From an uncultured Clostridia bacterium (lineage in GTDB: Bacteria; Bacillota; Clostridia; Christensenellales; Aristaeellaceae): 64,000 nt of DNA. The notes beneath the pieces are model-generated. The model ran no database searches and had not been told where the DNA came from. It saw nothing but the letters and a program-made list of their open reading frames with translations. Position numbers and translations under genes: made by a program. Of the stretch, positions 25,574 to 33,732 are shown one piece after another (the stretch's first letter is position 1; each line of letters starts with the position of its first letter). The stretch is taken from contig CANOHT010000004.1 in NCBI GenBank assembly GCA_947565865.1, positions 62,001-126,000 of the forward strand, in the 5' to 3' direction.

Positions 25574-25700
25574 GCGAAGCGAAAAAGGGAGTCGTAGAGC
25601 CAATGGCACAAGGCAGGGACTTGGGAGCAAGGCCCCCAACGGCTCCCACCGCAAAGCAATAAAAAAAGCAGTCAGGGAATGAAGCGTCCCTGACGGTCGG
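25574..25700. repeat. ~120-bp post-stop repeat, copy 1
   Basis: It shares, in order, GCGAAGCGAAAA, a CTTGGGAGCAAGGCCCCCAA stem and a GTCAGGGA-ATGAAGCG-TCCCTGAC hairpin (25671-25694) followed by GGTCG with the copy at 41372-41484. On the minus strand the last hairpin is followed by TGCTTTTTTT, so here it can also end the operon of the minus-strand permease gene at 25831. Both full copies begin right after the stop of a plus-strand gene. Confidence 0.65.
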
Positions 25701-25766
25701 CGTCTGTCATCTTCCATGGAACGCCGCATCGCATCATTTCTTTTCCAGAACCTATACCCGCACCAA

Positions 25767-25806
25767 GGCCCGCGGATGGCGCGTCACACGCTATCATCCG
25801 CGGGCC
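25767..25806. terminator. perfect 12-bp hairpin near the convergent operon ends
   Basis: GGCCCGCGGATG (25767-25778) and CATCCGCGGGCC (25795-25806) are perfect inverted copies 16 nt apart, 25 nt past the stop of the minus-strand permease gene. There is no strong T-run on either side, so terminator function is likely but weak. Confidence 0.5.
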
Positions 25807-25830
25807 CGTTGTTATGGATTGGGTTGATTG

Positions 25831-26658
25831 TTACTCCTTCACCGCGCCGCTGGCCATTCCCTTGACCAGGAAGCGGGAGACGCAGGCCGTGAAGATAATC
25901 ATCGGTACGATCATCAGCATGGCATAAGCGCCCAGCTGGCCCCACAGTACGCCGTCATCCGTCTTGACCTGGGCCGAAAGCACCGGCAATGTGGCGGCGT
26001 CGGTCATGGTCAGCGCCATGGGGATGGTCAGGTTGTTCCACGACAGGGAGAAGGAGAATATGCTGGTGGCCGCGATGCCCGGGGCCGTCAGCGGCAGGAT
26101 CACCTTGCGGAAGGCCTGGAAGCGGGTGCAGCCGTCAATGGAGGCCGCTTCCTCCAGGTTCTCCGGAATGCCCTTGAAAAAGCCTTCCATCAGCCAGGTG
26201 GACAGCGGAATATCCAGCGCCACAAACGGCAGGATCAGCCCCGTCAGCGAATCGTACAGACCCAGCTTGGCCCAGATCATGTACAGGGGCACCACGATGG
26301 CGATGGGCGGAATCATCCGCATGCCCAGGATGGCGTAGTTGATGCCCATGCTGTGCTTCACCCGCAGCCGCACCAGAGCATAGGCCGCCAGGCAGGCCAG
26401 GGAAAGGGCGATGGCCACGCTGGCCAGGGTCACGATCACCGAGTTCTTCAGCACCGCCAGAAACGGCAGATAATTCACCGTTTCGGAAAAAATATTAACA
26501 TAGTTCTGCAGCGTCGGCGTGAAGAACAGGGTGTTTTTGGTCACATCCTCCATGCTGCGGAAGGACAGCTGCGCGATATAGAGGATCGGCAGCAGCACCA
26601 CCGCGCACAGCAGGATGGATACGGCCAGATGGTACAGTGCCGAAAGCTTTTTTCTCAC
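25831..26658 (-). CDS. sugar ABC transporter permease (CUT1, MalG-like)
   Basis: 275 residues, six membrane helices. Start is GTG at 26658 with AGGAGAGG 7 nt upstream. IPENLEEAASIDGCTRFQAF is the EAA motif, preceded by the GMRMIPPIAIVVPLYMIW region and followed by the SRFLVKGMASGAVKE-type end. It is the last gene of the minus-strand operon SBP - permease - FAD oxidoreductase - permease. It begins 16 nt after the oxidoreductase stop. No ATPase gene is present, as in the other CUT1 operons of this window. Confidence 0.94.
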   Translation of the reverse strand: MRKKLSALYHLAVSILLCAVVLLPILYIAQLSFRSMEDVTKNTLFFTPTLQNYVNIFSETVNYLPFLAVLKNSVIVTLASVAIALSLACLAAYALVRLRVKHSMGINYAILGMRMIPPIAIVVPLYMIWAKLGLYDSLTGLILPFVALDIPLSTWLMEGFFKGIPENLEEAASIDGCTRFQAFRKVILPLTAPGIAATSIFSFSLSWNNLTIPMALTMTDAATLPVLSAQVKTDDGVLWGQLGAYAMLMIVPMIIFTACVSRFLVKGMASGAVKE

Positions 26659-26674
26659 CGTTCATCCTCTCCTG

Positions 26675-28126
26675 TCAGATGATTACATTGCGGCTCTTCA
26701 GCACTTCCTGAAGCTCCGCCACCGGCACCTCCTGCACGGTGATGTTCTTCATGGCCGCCATGGCCGCCGCCGCGCCCGCGGCCTCGCCCGTAACCATGCA
26801 CACCGGCTCGCCGCGCACGGAGCCCAGGGCGTCACGATCCACGGACATGCACCGGCCGCCCACCACCAGGTTGGTAACCTTGGGGGAGATCAGCGCACGA
26901 TAGGGAATGTCCGCGCCGATGGGGTTGGGGGCCTCCGTCCACTTTCTGCCGCCGGAAATCTCATTGCGCTTGCCGCCGCCGGTGGAATGGACGTTCATGG
27001 CCCGGCCCGTGCGACCGATGCTGTCCTCAAACGTGGCGTTGGTCATGATGTCGTTATGGCAGAAGGTGTATACGCCGTCCAGTCGGCGGCTTTCACGGGT
27101 GCCCAGCTGGGAGGCGGTGTACATGCAGTAGCACTTCTCAAAGCCAGGCACATACTTGCGCATGAAGTTCAGAATGCCGGGGAGCTGGTTCATGCGGATG
27201 TCCATTTCCGCCCGGCTCCAGTCGTCGCCGTTGGTCAGGTCGATGCCGTAGGCCATATCCACCAGCAGCTTGCAGGTGTTGGCGGGCAGCACGCTGGTCT
27301 GGATGTCGAAGATCGGGATAGCGATCTGGTTCTCGCAGCCCAAGGGCATGGGATAGACATGATCCTCGCCGGCGTTCACCAGCAGCTTGTGCAGACCCAT
27401 CAGCGCAATGGGGGCGCCCTCATCGAAGAGCCGCTGCCACTTCTCCGGGTCGCCGATGTCCAGGTCGTCGGGGTTCTGCTTGTAATAGTCCAGGAGCTTT
27501 TGCAGGTCAACGTCGCCCAGCACCATGTAAATTGTCAGCGGCATGCAGCGGTGATCCTCGTCGGTGCCCATGTGGAAGCCCGCGCCGGACCACTCGATCA
27601 GGTCACCGTCGCCGGAAGCGTCCACAAACGCCTTGGCCTTGATGCGCACCTCGCCGGACTTGTTGGCCACCTTGACATAATCAATGCGGTCGCCGTCCAT
27701 TTCCAGGCCGAAAACGATGGAATCCAGCAGCACGTCCACGCCGCTCTCCTCGCACATCTGGAACAGGATGGGAATCAGCGCCTCGGGGTCGAACTCCACG
27801 CGCATGGGCGGATCATCAATGTCGGTATAGGCGCCGCCCGCTTCCTTGAGGCGGTTGCACATTTCCAGGGCAATGCCCTTGACCACCAGGGGCGTGTGCT
27901 TGTCCGTCATCAGCATGGAGCCGGGGCCCTTCGAATAATGGCCCTGATGCACGCGCATCCCATGGAAGCCCGTCACCAGCCCGCCGGTCATCATGCCGCC
28001 CAGATAGGAATGCTTCTCGATAATCAGCGTTTTCGCACCGCTGCGGGCAGCAGCCAGCGCCGCGCCGATTCCCGCGGGGCCGCTTCCGACAACCACAACA
28101 TCATAAGTCTTGTTCACGATAGGCAT
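26675..28126 (-). CDS. FAD-dependent oxidoreductase inside an ABC operon
   Basis: 483 residues. An N-terminal dinucleotide-binding motif VVGSGPAGIGAALAAARSG is followed by IEKHSYLGG, and AFVDASGDGD and GGRCMSVDRDALGSVR are later FAD-contact motifs, as in the FAD_oxidored family (pfam12831). Members oxidise or dehydrate small hydroxylated substrates, and several lie in sugar loci, where the substrate is probably an imported sugar or its acid; the exact substrate cannot be read. AAAGGAGAAAAATAATT precedes the start, and the stop of the upstream permease lies 2 nt away, so translation is coupled. Its position between the two permease genes argues strongly that it acts on the transported compound (inference). 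Confidence 0.88.
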   Translation of the reverse strand: MPIVNKTYDVVVVGSGPAGIGAALAAARSGAKTLIIEKHSYLGGMMTGGLVTGFHGMRVHQGHYSKGPGSMLMTDKHTPLVVKGIALEMCNRLKEAGGAYTDIDDPPMRVEFDPEALIPILFQMCEESGVDVLLDSIVFGLEMDGDRIDYVKVANKSGEVRIKAKAFVDASGDGDLIEWSGAGFHMGTDEDHRCMPLTIYMVLGDVDLQKLLDYYKQNPDDLDIGDPEKWQRLFDEGAPIALMGLHKLLVNAGEDHVYPMPLGCENQIAIPIFDIQTSVLPANTCKLLVDMAYGIDLTNGDDWSRAEMDIRMNQLPGILNFMRKYVPGFEKCYCMYTASQLGTRESRRLDGVYTFCHNDIMTNATFEDSIGRTGRAMNVHSTGGGKRNEISGGRKWTEAPNPIGADIPYRALISPKVTNLVVGGRCMSVDRDALGSVRGEPVCMVTGEAAGAAAAMAAMKNITVQEVPVAELQEVLKSRNVII

Positions 28127-28128
28127 AA

Positions 28129-29010
28129 TTATTTTTCTCCTTTCATCGTTAACCTGGTATAAGCCACACTCAGACCGAATGTGATGGCAATGAGAATCCA
28201 GCTCAGCGCGGAGGCATAGCCCACGTTGTACTTGGAGAAGGCTTCCTTGTAAAGCTCCAGCGCGTAGAACTGCGTGTAGTTGGCCGGGCCTCCCCCCGTG
28301 AGAACATAGGCGATGGGGAAGTTGCGCAGGGCGAAGGTGGTGCGGAAAATCAGCGCCACCAGCAGCACCGGCTTAATCAGGGGAATGGTGATGCGCGTGG
28401 TGCGCTGCCAGGGATTGGCGCCGTCGATGACCGAGGCCTCCAGAATGTCCACCGAGACGCTCTGCAGCCCCGCCAGCACGTTCAATACCACAAACGAGGT
28501 ATTGATCCACACATCCACGGCCAGGACGGAGAAGAAGGCCAAGTCCTTCCCCAGCCATACCTGCTTGGCCGCCGCGCCGAAGCAGGACGCCAATATCTGA
28601 TTGATGATACCCCGATCATAGTTCAGCATCAGCTTGAACACCAGGGCAACCACGGTAGGCGACAGCATCATCGGCAGAAGCACAACAACGCGGACAAATT
28701 TGCAGCCCTTGAATTCCGTGTTCAGGAACATGGCGATGAGAAAGCCCAGCAGCATTTCCAGCACGACGCTGTACACCGTGAACTTCAGCGTCAGCCAGAC
28801 GGAATGCCAGAACGAGGCGTCCTGAAAAATCCTGACGTAGTTCTCCAGCCCGATCCATTTGACGCGTCGGGGCACCAGGTTCCACTTCATGAAGCTGGCC
28901 ACCACGCTGAAGCCCAGCGGCAACAGCAGCACCAGGGCCATCATCAGGAGGGCCGGATAAATATACCGCATACCATAGCGGTGTTCGGATAATGGATGTT
29001 TTTTCAGCAT
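28129..29010 (-). CDS. sugar ABC transporter permease (CUT1, MalF-like)
   Basis: 293 residues, six membrane helices. The N-terminal GMRYIYPALLMMALVLLLP region and a later DILEASVIDGANPWQRTTRI EAA motif are typical. Start at 29010 with GGAGGG 10 nt upstream. It pairs with the permease at 25831 although the oxidoreductase gene separates them. The solute-binding protein gene lies 86 nt upstream in the same operon. Confidence 0.94.
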   Translation of the reverse strand: MLKKHPLSEHRYGMRYIYPALLMMALVLLLPLGFSVVASFMKWNLVPRRVKWIGLENYVRIFQDASFWHSVWLTLKFTVYSVVLEMLLGFLIAMFLNTEFKGCKFVRVVVLLPMMLSPTVVALVFKLMLNYDRGIINQILASCFGAAAKQVWLGKDLAFFSVLAVDVWINTSFVVLNVLAGLQSVSVDILEASVIDGANPWQRTTRITIPLIKPVLLVALIFRTTFALRNFPIAYVLTGGGPANYTQFYALELYKEAFSKYNVGYASALSWILIAITFGLSVAYTRLTMKGEK

Positions 29011-29096
29011 CCTGCACTCCCTCCAAGCGGGGAACAGGAGGGTCGGAGGGGAACGCGCCCCTCCGCCTTCCGTTTCCTGTCATGCGTTATTCACGC

Positions 29097-30362
29097 TTAC
29101 TGATAGTCCTCCAGAATATCCATGCACTTCTTTTCGCAGGCGGCCAGGGCGTCTTCCACGGACATATCGCCCAGGCAGGCCAGCTTCACATACAGAGCGA
29201 TTTCTTCCTGCATCTCGTCGAAGTAAATCTTCTGAGGCCGGGGCACGGAGACGTTCAGCGCCTTGTTCATGTTTTCGGCCTGAGGCACCACCGCCAGGTA
29301 GGCGGGATCATCATAGATGGCCGCGATGGTGGGGGAATTGGCGTTCTGGGTAGCCAAGCGCAGCTGCTCCTCATAGGAGCCGATGTACTTCAGGAATTCC
29401 AGCGCCGCTTCCTTGTTATCGGAATACTTGCTGATTCCCACCGCCCAGCCGTCAACGCAGGCGATGGCTTCCGTCTGCTCATCGGCGGAAGGCAGGGCGG
29501 GCAAAACAGCCCAGCTGCCATAGCCCTCGGCGCCCTCAGCGTTGACCGAGGGATAACGGCTCGTCCACAAAAGGCCCATGGCGGCCTGACCGGACTTCAT
29601 CGAATCCACCTGGTCATTGAAGGAATAGCTCAGCACGTCCGGCGGGCAGCAGTCCTGCACCATTTTAACAAACATCTTGGTCGCCTCGATGGCTTCGGGC
29701 TGAGTCAGGCCCAGGCCGTCCTCCGCCTCGTTGACGATGTAGCCGCCATAGCACAGCAGGAACTCATACCAGGCCTTCACCACATTGCTGGGCTCCACCA
29801 GACCCATGGACCAGCCGTAACGGCTGTTTTCCTTGTCGGTCAGCTTCAGCGCCGCCTGGTACACATCCTCCCAGGTCGTAAGGGTGGCGGGGTCGATGCC
29901 GGCGTCGGCCAGCAGGTCTTCACGATAGGCCACCACGTCGCCGCCCATGCGGACAGGAAGGCCGTACACCACCTCATCCGCCACAAAGGTGCCCAGCATA
30001 CCGGGCACAAAGGCGTCCAACAGCTCCTGCTCCAGGGTCAGGGGCTCCAGATAATCCTTGAGCAGCGGCACCCACGGGTCGTTGATGGCTACGATGTCAA
30101 TGTCATTGGTGCCGTTGGACAGGGACAGCACCTGCTTTTCGTACACCTCGTTCAGAGAGAAAAGCAGAACCTCCGTTTTGATGCCCGTCTCCGCCGTGAA
30201 CCGCTCCGCCGCCGCCGCGATGGCCTTGCCGGAGCCTCCGGCCGAGAAGAGCATGGTGATCTTCGGAGTGCTACCCTCCGCCAATGCAACCGAAGACAAC
30301 ATTGCGGTCAGCATCAGAACGGTCAGCATCCATGCGGTGAGTCGGGTCAAGTAGCGCTTCAT
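29097..30362 (-). CDS. sugar ABC transporter solute-binding protein
   Basis: 421 residues. Start at 30362 with AAAGGAAGG 7-8 nt upstream. The signal peptide (1-28) ends VALA. The mature part begins with KITMLFSAGGSGKAIAAAAE and ERFTAETGIKTEV, a family 1 binding-protein N-terminus. No lipobox is seen. As the first gene of the minus-strand operon it is probably the most highly expressed and gives the transporter its specificity, which is unknown. A LacI-type operator overlaps the promoter region just upstream. Confidence 0.93.
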   Translation of the reverse strand: MKRYLTRLTAWMLTVLMLTAMLSSVALAEGSTPKITMLFSAGGSGKAIAAAAERFTAETGIKTEVLLFSLNEVYEKQVLSLSNGTNDIDIVAINDPWVPLLKDYLEPLTLEQELLDAFVPGMLGTFVADEVVYGLPVRMGGDVVAYREDLLADAGIDPATLTTWEDVYQAALKLTDKENSRYGWSMGLVEPSNVVKAWYEFLLCYGGYIVNEAEDGLGLTQPEAIEATKMFVKMVQDCCPPDVLSYSFNDQVDSMKSGQAAMGLLWTSRYPSVNAEGAEGYGSWAVLPALPSADEQTEAIACVDGWAVGISKYSDNKEAALEFLKYIGSYEEQLRLATQNANSPTIAAIYDDPAYLAVVPQAENMNKALNVSVPRPQKIYFDEMQEEIALYVKLACLGDMSVEDALAACEKKCMDILEDYQ

Positions 30363-30425
30363 AGAATCCTTCCTTTCTATTTTGGATGAAAAAATGCCAA
30401 ATCAAGCATTTTTCCTCTTGACTGC

Positions 30426-30447
30426 ATTGTATAGCAAAGCGTTTTGC
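30426..30447 (-). promoter_or_regulatory. candidate -10 with LacI/CcpA-like operator of the second ABC operon
   Basis: On the minus strand GCAAAACGCTTTGC (30447-30434) is a dyad around a central CG with 6 of 7 positions symmetric, like LacI-family and cre sites. It sits directly in front of TATACAAT (30433-30426), a good -10. No LacI gene is adjacent, so catabolite control is a possible explanation. Confidence 0.45.
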
Positions 30448-30721
30448 GATGCGGAACAGATTTGAACCAACCCCTTCCTATAAGGAACATATCGCAACGT
30501 TAATTTTCTCCTTCCCTGTCGCTTCCTGGCGGGCATGGATAACGCCGGCAATCACACGCCTCCCTGCGTCCGCACCAACATGCTGACCATCCGTTCTTCT
30601 TATATTAGGAAGCGATCGCTTTTTCCCCCTCCCAAGGGGATGCCTCCCTCGCCCCATGCAGCCCGAAGCTCGCCCCGCTATCATTCAACAAGATTTTTTC
30701 AAAAAATGCAACGAAAAAACA

Positions 30722-30750
30722 TTTACATTTTTCCCAGAGTGTGATAAACT
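30722..30750 (+). promoter_or_regulatory. promoter of the alpha ribosomal operon
   Basis: TTTACA (30722-30727), a 17-bp spacer and TAAACT (30745-30750) in an AT-rich stretch that contrasts with the GC-rich surroundings. It lies 283 nt before rpsM, so the operon has its own promoter and a long leader. Confidence 0.6.
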
Positions 30751-31033
30751 TTAGTGGTTAGCCTGAAGGCTGATCCAGTGGGCGGCTGCACACGCTCTTC
30801 AGCGTGTGTTCCACGGGATAGGCCGAACGTCTTCTGAATCGCGCTTTCCATCCGCACCTTCCATAGCGGTTGGGGAGCGTTGCCGTGCGCTTGCATTCAC
30901 CAAGGGCGCGGCGAAAAGGTTGCGGGTTTCCAGACTGTCTTTCGGGATGGGTTGCCCGGGAGATGGCTGTCGATCCTGCGTCTTTCATGGCGGAAACAGT
31001 CCGCCGAAGAACATACGGAGGTGTTTTACACAC
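30751..31033 (+). ncRNA. structured leader of the rpsM-rplQ operon
   Basis: 283 nt without a gene. Near the 5' end AGCCTGAAGGCT and a long hairpin, CACACGC (about 30788-30794) with GCGTGTG (30801-30807), enclosed by GTGG/CCAC, are seen, and GACTGT (30933-30938) can pair with ACAGTC (30996-31001). Neither rpmJ nor infA, which usually precede rpsM, can be read in any frame. In E. coli protein S4 binds the leader of this operon to control it, and S4 autoregulation is known in Bacillus, so an r-protein-binding leader is a plausible inference. Pairing is not proved. Confidence 0.4.
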
Positions 31034-31411
31034 ATGGCACGCATTGCGGGCGTAGACCTGCCCAGAGAAAAGCGCGTTGAGGCCGGCTTGACCTACATCT
31101 ATGGCATCGGTCTGACGACCTCCCAGAAGATGCTCGCGGAAGTCGGCATTAACCCCGATACCCGAGTGAAGGATCTCTCCGAGAACGACATCAGCAAGCT
31201 GCGTGATTATATTGAGCATCACCTCAAGGTGGAGGGCGACCTGCGCCGTGAAGTGTCTCTGAACATTAAGCGTCTGATGGAGATCGGCTGCTATCGCGGC
31301 GTTCGTCATCGCCGTGGTCTGCCGGTTCGCGGTCAGAACACCAAGCAGAATGCTCGCACCCGGAAGGGCCCGAAGAAGACCATCGCGGGCAAGAAGAAGG
31401 CCGGCAAGTAA
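31034..31411 (+). CDS. rpsM: 30S ribosomal protein S13
   Basis: 125 residues, normal for S13. It starts MARIAGVDLPREKRVEAGLTY, keeps the helix-two-turn-helix motif and YRGVRHRRGLPVRGQNTKQN, and ends in the Lys-rich tail that reaches the decoding region. It sits in the head of the 30S subunit, contacts the P-site tRNA and 16S rRNA and bridges to 50S protein L5. GGAGG lies 12 nt upstream of the ATG, a somewhat long spacing. It is the first gene after the leader; rpmJ and infA, its usual neighbours, are absent here. Confidence 0.98.
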   Translation: MARIAGVDLPREKRVEAGLTYIYGIGLTTSQKMLAEVGINPDTRVKDLSENDISKLRDYIEHHLKVEGDLRREVSLNIKRLMEIGCYRGVRHRRGLPVRGQNTKQNARTRKGPKKTIAGKKKAGK

Positions 31412-31594
31412 GGCATTGACGGGGGGCTTCCCCTGTTCACCTGACCGCCGCGTCCGCACCTTGCGCCGCGCAGGCGGCTTGAGCGCGGGCAGCGCGGCGT
31501 GACGAAAGAAACGGCCTGTATTTCCGCCGAATGGTTTTCGCCAATGGCGAGTCACCGGTAACTTAAGCGATTTCAAACCGGAGGGATGAATTCA
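31412..31594 (+). other. unusually long rpsM-rpsK spacer
   Basis: 183 nt with no gene, whereas these genes are normally separated by about 20 nt. GCGCCGCG..GCGGCGTG and CGCCAATGGCG-type short inverted repeats are present, without a T-run. It may hold a secondary promoter or a binding site for S11 or S4. Confidence 0.4.
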
Positions 31595-31999
31595 ATGGCA
31601 CCTAAGCAATCCAAGCTGAAGAAGGTTGTGCGTAAGCGCAAGGAGCGCAAGCTGGTCGAGCGCGGCGCCGCCCATATCCGTTCTTCTTTCAATAATACCA
31701 TCGTCACCATTACCGATACGCAGGGCAACGCGCTGTCCTGGGCCTCCGCTGGCGGCCTGGGCTTCCGCGGCTCCAAGAAGTCCACGCCCTTCGCCGCCCA
31801 GATGGCCGCTGAGACCGCCGCCAAGGCCGCCATGGAATATGGCCTGAAAACGGTTGAAGTGTACGTCAAGGGCCCCGGCTCCGGCCGTGAGGCCGCGATC
31901 CGTTCCCTGCAGGCTGCCGGCCTGGATGTGAACATGATTAAGGACGTGACGCCCATCCCCCACAACGGCTGCCGTCCGCCCAAGCGCCGTCGCGTGTAA
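31595..31999 (+). CDS. rpsK: 30S ribosomal protein S11
   Basis: 134 residues. The start at 31595 is chosen over an ATG at 31586 because GGAGGG is directly adjacent to the latter and 9 nt from the former. HIRSSFNNTIVTITDTQGNA, SWASAGGLGFRGSKKSTPFA and TPIPHNGCRPPKRRRV are the S11 hallmarks. It forms part of the 30S platform near the mRNA E site with S7 and S18. It is co-transcribed with rpsM and rpsD. Confidence 0.98.
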   Translation: MAPKQSKLKKVVRKRKERKLVERGAAHIRSSFNNTIVTITDTQGNALSWASAGGLGFRGSKKSTPFAAQMAAETAAKAAMEYGLKTVEVYVKGPGSGREAAIRSLQAAGLDVNMIKDVTPIPHNGCRPPKRRRV

Positions 32000-32023
32000 G
32001 GTAACGAAGGAGGACTACGAAAC

Positions 32024-32620
32024 ATGGCTATCAACAAGCAGCCCATCGCCCGGAAGTGCCGCACTTTCGACATTTCTCCTGCGGTCATGGGCTATGGCAA
32101 CAAGAAGTCTACCCGCAATCCCGGCGGCACCCGTCGCAAGAAGGTTTCTGAGTACGGCGCGCAGCTGAAGGAGAAGCAGAAGGTTAAGTTCATCTACGGT
32201 GTGCTGGAGAAGCAGTTCCACCGTTATTATCTGAAGGCCACCAACATGAAGGGCGTTACCGGCGACAACATGATGCAGCTGCTGGAGCGCCGCCTGGACA
32301 ACGTTGTGTATCGTCTGGGCCTGGCCAAGACCCGCCGTATGGCCCGCCAGGTGGTTGTGCATGGTCACATCCGCGTCAATGGCCAGAAGGTGGATATCCC
32401 CTCCTACTCCGTGAAGGTGGGCGACGTCATCACCCTGCGTCCCCGCAGCGCCGAGAGCGAGATCTTCAAGTCCCTGCGGGAAGGCACCACCGTGCTGACC
32501 CCCAAGTGGCTGACCTTCGACGCCCCCAACCTGACCGGTACCGTCAACGCTCTGCCCGCTCGTGAGGATATCGACTTCGAGCTGCAGGAGAACATGATCG
32601 TCGAGTTCTACTCCCGTTAA
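32024..32620 (+). CDS. rpsD: 30S ribosomal protein S4
   Basis: 198 residues, zinc-free S4 type with only one Cys in the N-terminal region (RKCRTF). The S4 RNA-binding domain is seen at about 90-150: LERRLDNVVYRLGLAKTRRM and VVVHGHIRVNGQKVDIPSYSV. It is a primary 16S rRNA-binding protein that nucleates 30S assembly. AGGAGGAC lies about 8 nt before the start. In many bacteria S4 is the translational repressor of its own operon, which fits with the long leader and spacer here (inference). Confidence 0.98.
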   Translation: MAINKQPIARKCRTFDISPAVMGYGNKKSTRNPGGTRRKKVSEYGAQLKEKQKVKFIYGVLEKQFHRYYLKATNMKGVTGDNMMQLLERRLDNVVYRLGLAKTRRMARQVVVHGHIRVNGQKVDIPSYSVKVGDVITLRPRSAESEIFKSLREGTTVLTPKWLTFDAPNLTGTVNALPAREDIDFELQENMIVEFYSR

Positions 32621-32712
32621 GTTGAGGGGCGCGGAGAGGGGCCAGGCTGATCCCTTTGCCCGCTTCTCCGCAAAGCCCTTCGTCCAGGACCTAATAGAGG
32701 AGGATAAACGAA

Positions 32713-33660
32713 ATGATCGTCGAAATCGAAAAGGCACGCATCGAGCGCGTGGAGGCAGGCCAGAACAACTGCTACGGCAAGTTTGTTGTGGAACCCCTGG
32801 AGCGCGGCTTCGGCCACACCCTGGGCAACTCCCTTCGCCGGGTGCTGCTGTCCTCCCTCCCTGGCGTGGCGGTCTCTTCTGTGCACATCGAAGGTGTGCA
32901 GCATGAGTTTTCGACTGTTCCCGGCGTAAAGGAGGACGTGACCGAGATCATCCTGAACCTGAAAGGGCTGGCTGTGCAGATGTATACCGACAGCCCCAAG
33001 CAGGTCACCATTGACGCCCAGGGCCCTTGCGAGATCAAGGCCGGCGACATCAAGGTGGATGACGAGGTTGAGATTGTCAACCCTGATATGCACATTGCCA
33101 CCCTGAATGAGGACGCGCATCTTCAGATGCAGCTGATGCTGGAAAAGGGCCGCGGCTATGTGAGTGCCGACAAGAACAAGAACCCCTCGATGCCCATCGG
33201 CGTTATCGCCATCGACAGCATTTTCACCCCCATCCGGAAGGTGAATTACACGGTGGCGGATACCCGCGTGGGCAACACCACCGACTATGACAGCCTGACG
33301 CTGGAGATTTGGACCAACGGTACCCTGTCGCCCGAAGAGGCCATCAGCGGCGCCGCCAAGATTCTCAGCGAGCATCTGTCCCTGTTCGTCAGCCTGACGG
33401 ATCAGGTCATGCCGGTGAGCATGGTTCAGCCCGAGGACGACAAGAAGGAAAAGGTTCTTGAGATGACCATCGAGGAGCTGGATCTGTCGGTTCGCGCCTA
33501 CAACTGCTTGAAGCGCGCTGGCATCAACAGCGTGGCCGAGCTGGTGCAGCGCAATCAGGAAGACATGATGAAGGTTCGCAATCTGGGCCGCAAGAGCCTG
33601 GAGGAAGTCGAGCAGAAGCTGGAAGCGCTGGGCCTTGGCCTGCGCCCCAATGAAGAATAA
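32713..33660 (+). CDS. rpoA: DNA-directed RNA polymerase subunit alpha
   Basis: 315 residues. The N-terminal dimerisation domain contains the GFGHTLGNSLRRVLLSSLPG signature (about 32-51) and the C-terminal domain (about 245-310) has LDLSVRAYNCLKRAGINSVA and LRNLGRKSL-type helices that bind UP elements and activators. It is the assembly platform of RNA polymerase. AGAGGAGGAT precedes the start. The 92-nt spacer after rpsD holds no gene. Confidence 0.99.
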   Translation: MIVEIEKARIERVEAGQNNCYGKFVVEPLERGFGHTLGNSLRRVLLSSLPGVAVSSVHIEGVQHEFSTVPGVKEDVTEIILNLKGLAVQMYTDSPKQVTIDAQGPCEIKAGDIKVDDEVEIVNPDMHIATLNEDAHLQMQLMLEKGRGYVSADKNKNPSMPIGVIAIDSIFTPIRKVNYTVADTRVGNTTDYDSLTLEIWTNGTLSPEEAISGAAKILSEHLSLFVSLTDQVMPVSMVQPEDDKKEKVLEMTIEELDLSVRAYNCLKRAGINSVAELVQRNQEDMMKVRNLGRKSLEEVEQKLEALGLGLRPNEE

Positions 33661-33732
33661 GACGGGGCGGAACGCGGAGACGCCCGGTACACCCCGACTC
33701 TTCTCCGCAGCCCGTGAAGGAGGAAATATCCC

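Noticed and set aside
30751..31033. rpmJ or infA remnant before rpsM
   Set aside because: No L36- or IF1-like text was found in any frame of the leader.
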